Shown piece after piece: positions 56,230-64,000 of a DNA stretch of 64,000 bases. Numbering within the stretch: the stretch's first letter is position 1; each line of letters opens with the position of its first letter. This DNA is from Verticillium longisporum (Eukaryota; Ascomycota; Sordariomycetes; Glomerellales; Plectosphaerellaceae), in NCBI GenBank assembly GCA_019188255.1, contig JAETXT010000001.1, positions 4,526,001-4,590,000 of the forward strand, given 5' to 3'. Made by a program: the position numbers and the translations under genes. The notes below the pieces were generated by a model. The model had not been told where the DNA came from. It did no database searches and saw only the letters and a list, made by a program, of their open reading frames with translations.

Positions 56230-59200
56230 ATCGTTAGTCGATTCTTTCGATCCAAATAGGCAGCTCGTTTTGTCTTTCTGGCATCAAGGGAACACGTAGC
56301 TGACTGGATCGACAATCTGATCTTCCGGCATCTTACGGCCAAGCCTTGGCGAGCGATGTGATCTCCTGATGTTAAGTTCAGAACCTATCGGGCATGTGGC
56401 CTAACCAAATCAACCTCCTCGATGGCGAAGCATGAGTACATGGGCCGAGGCATACCGTACCAAGGCCTTGACTAGTGATATGGTTTCGTATAGTTCAGTT
56501 TGGGGAGTATGACTTGCATGCCTAGTCTGTGCAATCAACATGTCAGCTTGGCAGACACTCGGAGTCTTGCCGAGTAACAATGTACGTTGGCATCTTTGTC
56601 GGCGAGGGTAGCAATAGCTAGGGAAATCTCTCGATAACCTTCCCGATAACTTGGAAAACCGATGCTAAGAGTTTAGATGTCCAGTTGTAATAAGAGGTGT
56701 CCTGCCATATTGCTTGACAGGAGACTCGAGACAGCGAAATAAAGAGCAACTTGGACAGGGCTGTTCCTGCTGGGGTCACGAGTCAAAGCGACCCTCCAAC
56801 TCCGGCTGTCTTGATGCTACCATGAACAAATCCTTGGACGAGATGACGAGGGAACAGTAGGGGGTAGGCCCGAGAGTTCGTCCGAGAGCAGGCATTACAA
56901 CCCAGGAAACCAGGACGAGGGCAAGACAGGTGTTGCGTTTGCAAACGTCCGCAGAAAATCTCGGGGGACCAACTGGATACCCATAATCATGTTGGGGATG
57001 GCATCACCCCCTCTATCCAGCCCACATACTCCTCAGGCTTGCCTTGAAGCTCACTCTCGGCCCTCATCGTACCATAAGAGAGGTCCCTTGCGGGCGAGCC
57101 CGCTGATTGTGCGGACAAAGCTGACCGCGTATCTCATGCCGGCGTTCAGAGTGGCGAATGTCTAGAGGCTCGCAACCCACGATTTAAAGTTTCAGGAGTG
57201 TCATCTAGGAACTTCCTTGTCCGGGAACTCGTGCTATTCGCCGCGAAACCTGCTCAGTCCTGCGGTTGGGGAGGCGCCAGAGAATGACCATGTGAGGTAT
57301 GGCATGCAGTGCGTGCCCGCTCCGCCAACTTCCACGCCCTTCGGACTTGATGTTTCTTACAGGTCTAGTCTGCTCGATCCAGCCACCCTACTCGAGACGC
57401 TATTCACACGGGGCTTTGGAGGTTCCTGACGTGCGCCGGATGATTTCCCGGCAGATTCTAGGGTTATTCGGGTATCCCGCGCCTTGGCTCCATATGCGGC
57501 TTGGTAAACCTAGGATACAAATGTCCATCATCAATCAGCTTTACTGGGAATCATGACAAGGAAGAGGGGGGTTGAAAAATCCTCAACCAAGGTCTTCACA
57601 TCAAAACCCTTCGGAGTCCCCTTGTGGCTGAGAAAAGGGGGCTTTACGGGCAAATACTGCAATCTGGTGAGCGACTCCACGCAAATTCCTCCAATGAAGC
57701 CTCCGTGTCACTTCGGAGCAGGCTCTGCCAAGCAAGTCTAGACAAACAACTGCCAGGTTCCACATGTGCATCTCAAGGGTGGGAGAACGGTCAAGGGGGG
57801 GGTGTGTCCGGCCGGCGGGTACGGCAACGCAGCATGCAAACAAACGCAAACAAGAAAAGCCCAACGCGCCTATTAGCTCCGGCTGTCGGTGGGTGAGGTG
57901 AACAGCAGGTTGGGACCGCGCAAGCGGGCAAAGGGGGTTGAGAACGGTGGGTCGCGGGCGATAAATGGCGGATCTCCCGCGTTCGCAAAGCGCCCCTTGG
58001 GGACGATTGGCGCCGGGCCCCCCGAGACGTCAAAGGGGGAGCGTCCGGGCTCCTTACGTCAAGTCGAGGTGCCTGACCTTGGCTCCAGCCTTAGCAGGCT
58101 TGTCAACGGCCTAGCTGCCCGCGGTTGGAATTGGCGCCACGGTCCGTCGATGAGACTTCAGCTGCCCAGTGGCCTTCGAGGCCTGTGCCCCCTCAAAAGA
58201 TGACGATGACCCCCACTGATGTAATGTAGGACGATCCATCGTGGCTCGGGACTTTGCAAGGATGCGAAAAGCTAAGGTCGCATACATCCCACTGCATGTT
58301 CGGGGTCCTGTTGAGATGCCGAGACGCAGCGAGCGACATACATGTTCGGAAGGCTGGCAGGCTGGCTGTAGGGAAGATGAGGAGCAAAAATTTCGATGCA
58401 GGAAAATGCTACCTTGTTCCCAACAGCAACATCAATGAGGTAACCTTGCGTCTCGCTCAGCTCGGAGAAACAAACTTGACAGGAAGATCGTGGCGTAGCA
58501 GCCCCCTGTCCTGGATTATAACAGCTCTGCCGAGCGACAGCAAAATCTCCCCAAGACGTCAAGTCAAGTCAAACGTTGCTTTCTTCTGTGCTGCTGTCAA
58601 AAACAAAAAAGCTGTCCCAACCCCCTGGCTGGCGCATTCGCCACTGGGTTCAGCCAGCAAGTGCCACAGCTCTCGAGAGTCTGCGTTCGTCGCATCAAGG
58701 GTTGAGGCGGAGGCGTTTATTGAAGATTTGAGAGCACAGGGCGAGGGCCGATCCTCACTTCCGATTGGTACATGGCCGCTATGAGAATGCGATTCATTCA
58801 CCTCGGTGTCAATTATCATATCTCGCCGTTCCATCCACCGAACCGAGCTGAAGCTCTGAACGCCCTGTCCTCCCTCTCTAAGCTTGGTGCTCTCGACGAG
58901 AGAGACCAGTGGCTTGTGCCGTAAGGATCAGTAGAGAATGGGAAACAGAATCACCTCGAGTCAAATCTGCGGGGAAGTCTGCTGATTCCCACGTGCGCTC
59001 TAGGGTGGCAGAGGCGCCAGGTTATCTGGCCTTCAGCTCTCCGTTGTGAGACCGTGACATGGTGGCATCGAATCACGAGGTTGGACCGAGATCACCCACT
59101 ATGGATATCGACGTAGATCACGTCCGTGTGCTGCCGTCAGACTGGCGCGTGTGGCTGTTGATAGGCGGCCTGGCTGCTGCTAGCTGGCGCACGTCGAGGG

Positions 59201-60270
59201 ACTAAAGGGCATCCCACCGCACCATCACCCTGCCGGGTTTGCCTCGCGTCGCTATTCCCTCCTAGATAACCACTTGCGTGGCCAGTGCATGTCAGGCCGC
59301 GCGAGAAAGCAAAGGTGTGAGCGGGTGAGCTTCCCCATGCGGACGGGTAGCATCGCTCGTCATGGCGCGATAGGCAGTGATCACCCAGTCTCGTTCGATG
59401 TTGTCCTCGGCAGAGATGGCCTCACATGGGTTCCATGTTGAGCTGTCATTGCTGAGACGACACATGTGAAAAACACAGACAAGATTGCAGACTTCGGTCC
59501 GACCTTGGCATAGAGTCACACTCGCGCCGAATACCTCAGACATGAAATCCAGACGGATGTGGACATGGGAATAGATAGGTGGTGAGTGAATCTTCATCTG
59601 CCGTCAAGGGAGCGGCATTCGGACGCCCGGAAACAGATGCTCTGTTCGTCCTCTACTAGAGGGCTAGATGATGCAGACCTCCCTCGTTCGTTGATCGCTC
59701 GAGTCCCGCAAAAGGGGGCGCTTCGGTAGACTCGGCCGGGGATGCTTGAGACAATGTATGCTTCATCACGTCGACCGGAAAGATCACATGAGAGCCGGGT
59801 CTCGTTTCGTAACAAAGGAATACCGACAACTCCAAAGGGGCCAATAGAGCTACCAAAAAGGCACGTTTAATGGAGCCAGCTCACATATCAACAATGAAGC
59901 ACTGGTCACAGAGTTACATCCGCACATACCATACACCGCATGTCTAAGGAGAACAGATCCAAGACCACGGCTGTGATCATGGCTTACGCCTCAGCAAGCT
60001 CACCCTTGCCCCTTCCTCATCCTTACTTCTGCTGGCCAGCCCTCCAGGTCACCTAGTCCCAACCCTTTCATGCCGGCAAAAAGAAGATGCGCATGTCACG
60101 ATCTGCGTTGTTTCTTGTCGGTCAATATGAACAATGGAGCGTCCTGGCGAATGGGCGTCCAGGTATCACATGAGCCACAGTAATAAATTATGAGGTTTTT
60201 GGCGAGCGGGTGCCCACTCCCGTCATATGACAGCCGCCTTCGGCACGCAACTCTGATCTGTGAGCGGCGG

Positions 60271-60292
60271 GAGCGAAGCGCGGGCTTCGCTC
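60271..60292. repeat. Short GC-rich hairpin
   Basis: GAGCGAAGC and its exact complement GCTTCGCTC are separated by a 4-base loop GCGG. Related CTTCGCTCC-like words recur at about 60445 and 60515. Confidence 0.8.
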
Positions 60293-61250
60293 CGCCTCCG
60301 CGGCGTGTGACCGCTGCTCGAAGCGCCCGCGTCTTGTCGATACCTCGTTTCGAAAGTTCCTGCCCACAAGCCACTGCTTGGTGTCGCCATGATGCTCGCT
60401 CGTGCTGGCGAGGGCGTCCTCCTGCCATTCCACTGCCGCCGGCTTCGCTTCCTTTCTTGGCGACGTGACGCCACAGCCACGGTCTGGGTGTTCTCGCCAG
60501 CGACAGCGAGGGGCCTTCGCTCCCCACCGCCCGACTGTGAGTGCAAAGCTTGGTGATAAATGACCCCGAAGGTCGTTGGGGGGAGGAACAAGGCAAGGCG
60601 TTGGGTCAGAGGCACGCTTGTCGCCACAAATGGATGAGTTCGGCGACAAGGTGCCGGTGACAGGTGCCCCACACATGGAGGACGATGACGGAGAATCCGT
60701 CAAACGAAACCCTGTAAGCCTGTAAGTGCCCAGCAGACGGTGGCAGGGCTAGGAGGCTGAGGAGATGAAGCACAGAGGGATGTCGTCTGCCGCCCCCGAT
60801 GAGTGGTCGAAACATGATCCACAGAGCCTCGCATCGCTTAGGCCTGGGGGGGTGGGAGAGGGTCACGGTGGATGGTGGAGCGATTTACCCCTTGAAAGGA
60901 GGTACAGTATGTACAAGTAGTTTGGTGGGCGAACTACCATGTACATGTAGGTATCGTGGGCCCTTTTTCGGGGTCTCCTCGTCGGGCTATTCAGTGACGG
61001 GGGTTAATTTAATCGCATCGCTAATGGGAACGTTACCTAGACTTGCTAGAGGGCGAGCACGTCACCTCTTTAGTTGGAGCCATGATGGCCTTTCTTCCTC
61101 GTCGCCAAGCGGGGCGCCCGAGTCCGGGAATTTTCGAGTCACAAGAGGGGCGCGTACCGAGTACGCACTGCCACTGGCACTGGCGATGGAGATGGCACCG
61201 ATGGTATGATACCAAAGGATAGGCACTGTTACCGGCACAAGCATACGTTC

Positions 61251-61270
61251 AGGCACAGGCACAGGCACAG
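61251..61270. repeat. AGGCAC hexanucleotide microsatellite
   Basis: Three AGGCAC units plus two bases, in a stretch rich in GGCAC words. Confidence 0.9.
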
Positions 61271-62451
61271 ACCAGAGTGGAAACAGCTGAAGCGTGTGGT
61301 CTGGCAAGCCAAGACCGACTTGGGGGCCTGACCCCTGGAAGTCGTGCGATTTGACAATTTGGGGGAGGCGTTTGTCGGCATCCACTGACGAGCCCATAAC
61401 AACTGACATGTCACTTTATTGTGAGAACTGTTCACTGTCTGCTGTATCTACTGTAAAAGGCCTTGAGTCTTAGTTCGGGGTCTTGGGCCTTTTGTCTTAG
61501 GTTCGAGGTCTCAAATGCCCCAAGTCCCGAAAGCAGGAAGGGTAAATGTTTCAATAGCAATCGTTGCTCCCCATTCTCTACACCAAGCTAATAGCGGCAC
61601 TCCCCCCCTCCATGTTGAGGTTTGTTCGATGGGCACTCTCTTCCTCTATGTGTCGTGATCGCTTCGGTCCTTTCGCTGATACCATGCATGCACACCTCAA
61701 TTTACTCATTGATTCAATTCGTCCATTCAGACAAAATAGACACACGTGTAGACACAGAAAAGACAAGCCAAATTGCTTACATATCTTTCCGCGGGTCAGT
61801 TTTGCCACCGTCGCATCATTTCCGCACCTCATGGCGCGCCTAACGGGCCTTGGCACCGCGGCCTTAGAAACGAAGCGGTTTAGCTTGGGGGGGTTATCTG
61901 ACCTGTTACCTACCAAGGCATGCTACGAGCAACGGACAAGTTAGCGAAGTGAAAAAAATGAGCCGATCGCGAGAAACCCTGCCGTAGCCAGGCGCAAACG
62001 GACTCTAGACTAGACAGCGTTATCAGGTAGACAAGATAGGCCACTTGGGTAGCTACCAAGTGTTCGCACACGTGCTAAGGGCTCATCCCCACCCCCCGGC
62101 GCCCGCCTCTGTCGCCAGTGTTCCCCGCTCGCCTGGTACCGCGCAGCTTTCAGTGCAACGTCCAAACACAAGAGGCTTGGTTGCGACTTGGAGCCCGAAC
62201 CGACCTGGATCTGGACCTCGACTCAAGCTTGGTGTAATGACTGGAGACCAGTCTCCCCTGCGGGGCGTATCCCAAGCGGGGTAACGAGTACTTGGCAACC
62301 TAGCGGTCGGTAACGCTAATAAGCACATGGGGATAGCTTCAGGGCTTCTCAGAGATGCCCGCGAGTGCGAGTTGGCCCAGAGGTCAGCCTGTTGGTCATG
62401 TTGGTCATGGCTTGGCTGCGCCCACCGTCAAAGCACTCACTCACACACACA

Positions 62452-62453
<2 letters not shown>

Positions 62454-62490
<37 letters not shown>
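62454..62490. repeat. (AC)n microsatellite
   Basis: A nearly uninterrupted AC/CA run with one T interruption near 62462, preceded by looser CTCACAC words from about 62436. Confidence 0.95.
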
Positions 62491-62493
<3 letters not shown>

Positions 62494-63901
62494 TACGTAC
62501 ATACAGACATATGCACCGCCTCGATACGAGCCAACGGGGTTGTGCCCGTGTGGCAAACGAGGCAAGCCAAGATGCGTGGGCTAGATAAGTAAGGCCAACT
62601 ACTGATGTGAAATCGTGGAACAGAGCAGGACCCCTGACAAGCTATCCGTCTCCTTAGGTCGATTCAGCACCTATCTCTCTCCTACTGAGATCTCACCCGC
62701 GACCCAAGGCAGGAAGCATGGGCCTCTTTGTCTTGGGACTTCGCCGAACCCCGAGAGTCTCACCCCCAGGGTACAAACAAAGTCACTGACACCGGCAGAG
62801 GGCTGCACTAAAAGGCAGACAGCCTGCCGGGAAAAATGTGGCTTCTCGACTTTCCAGTTGCGGCAGCATCTCAACAATACCGTTTTGTCTCTCGGCCCCA
62901 TACTGTAGCCCAGTGCTCGGTTCAGGTCTAGATGCTATGACGTGCTTCGAGAGGCTTGACAACAAGGGCGACTGACGGCCTTCACAGCATGATGGCTCCG
63001 AATCAGCAGAGGCCTTGTCAGTCAAACTCGAATGATTTTTGCCGTGTTCTGCTATCTGGTTCAGTACATGTATTTCCGGAGAGATGACGCATTGCAGATG
63101 GATAGAGAGAAGAGATGGTGATAGAGACATACAGTAGACAGAGTTTCGACTCGTGCCCACACCGCTCCGCTCTTGGTCTAGTAGCCTGCACGATCTCCGA
63201 GATCAGCGTCCAGGACAGACGGTGACAGGCAGATGGGTCCCGTACATCTGAACTACCTGCTTGCATTGCTTCGCACTTTAGGGGACTCTTGCCAGCGGTA
63301 TTGCCTTGTCGCCACTGGGCACTACTGATCACCCACCCACCATCTTGCGAGACGGCGAAACCGAGCTGGGTTTGGATCCAGCGTCCATTCCCTACCCCTT
63401 GATCCGGGTCGAACATGCAGCATCGCGCCGGGGCACGCCGGGGGGGGTCTCCACTCGCTAAGGTGATCCTGCACAGGGTCGCAAGGGGAGAGGGGCATGG
63501 TCGGTGATGACGGCGGGAGGGCAGATCAACCGGGTGGATCATGCATCCTACATGGCTCCCTCCAACGCCCACGCTGTGCGCGTTGGGATGGACTCGAGTG
63601 TCGAGGGGTGTGTTCGTTGGGAGGGGTGGCTCGCGAAAGAAAGGGATTCTCTAAAGGGAAGAGGAGGGGCGTGTACCATGTAGTTGCTGGAATGTTCAAT
63701 GTCGTCTTCCAAGCGCGATCCATGGCAGGGTGCGAGCGAGCCGTTATGCTGGGATCCCAGTCGACAAGGCAAGCAAGCATCATGGCTTCAGAAGAGTGGA
63801 CTTCTCGAAGAGCAGGCGTTCAGCTGCCAGGCGCAAGGGATCGACATGCCCATGCCTATGCCCCCATGGCCTTGTCCCTTGTCCCATGCTCCTCGGTGGG
63901 A

Positions 63902-63929
63902 CTCTCTCTCTCTCTCTCTCTCTCTCTCT
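63902..63929. repeat. (CT)14 microsatellite
   Basis: An uninterrupted CT run near the right window edge. Confidence 0.95.
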
Positions 63930-64000
63930 TAGTCTCAACAGCAACCGCAGAATTACATGGTACCCTCCCCAGCGAGCTTCCGTCCCCCTCCAAGACCCAT

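Larger units (their letters stand above)
56230..64000. other. 7.8 kb terminal region without a recognisable gene
   Basis: Both strands show only short open frames, up to about 180 codons, that overlap in several frames and carry no motif I recognise. Base composition is not AT-rich, so it is not an obvious RIP block like the left end. It contains a hairpin at 60271 and simple repeats at 61251, 62454 and 63902. It may hold non-coding RNA, intron-rich small genes or old degraded DNA; the sequence alone does not decide. Confidence 0.45.

Noticed and set aside
58254..58784. 176-codon forward frame in the terminal region
   Set aside because: No motif or family resemblance, and overlapping frames of similar length on the other strand.

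Overview
The window reads as nuclear DNA of a filamentous ascomycete (Pezizomycotina; most likely Sordariomycetes, possibly Hypocreales). The reasons are short GT-AG introns of about 46-141 bp with CTAAC/CTGAC-like branch sites, GC-rich coding sequence, pyrimidine-rich leaders, and a 4.3 kb AT-rich block almost devoid of CA and TG dinucleotides, the expected outcome of repeat-induced point mutation (RIP). I found 18 protein genes with a recognisable family and one weak hypothetical gene. I saw no rRNA, tRNA or CRISPR array.

Layout. 1-4280: RIP-degraded repeat. 4.3-13.3 kb: GH76 mannosidase, dihydroxyacetone kinase, SmD2, 3-hydroxyisobutyryl-CoA hydrolase. 16.4-26.5 kb: Spt21/Ams2-like GATA regulator, a head-to-head pair of mitoribosomal proteins (mL38 and uL4m), and an ATF/CREB-type bZIP factor. 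26.5-30.4 kb: gene-poor, with TAGGTA/TACC repeats. 30.4-36.7 kb: RPA subunit 3, secreted M43 metalloprotease, and a tail-to-tail pair of plant-cell-wall enzymes (AA9 LPMO and PL9 pectate lyase). 38.6-40.2 kb: AlaX-type tRNA-editing protein. 42.1-56.2 kb: secreted oxalate decarboxylase, DUF1275 membrane protein, SulP anion transporter, formaldehyde-dehydrogenase-like zinc enzyme, secreted berberine-bridge-type oxidase, and a DAO-family flavoprotein. 56.2-64 kb: no recognisable gene, several simple repeats.

Exon-intron structures were worked out by hand from splice motifs and family conservation; in nearly every gene the exon lengths sum to a multiple of three. The exceptions are informative. 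GH76 carries one single-base deletion and mL38 carries two, in otherwise intact conserved proteins. Such errors in an essential mitoribosomal gene point first to sequence or assembly error.

Functionally, the left half is mainly housekeeping (RNA splicing, valine catabolism, histone-gene control, mitochondrial translation, DNA replication). The right half is catabolic and secretory. The most interesting hypothesis is that the 42-56 kb block is an oxalate/one-carbon module: oxalate decarboxylase makes formate and CO2, SulP carriers can move oxalate, formate or sulfate, a DAO-family enzyme could release formaldehyde by N-demethylation, and the zinc dehydrogenase could oxidise it to formate. This rests on family membership and proximity only.
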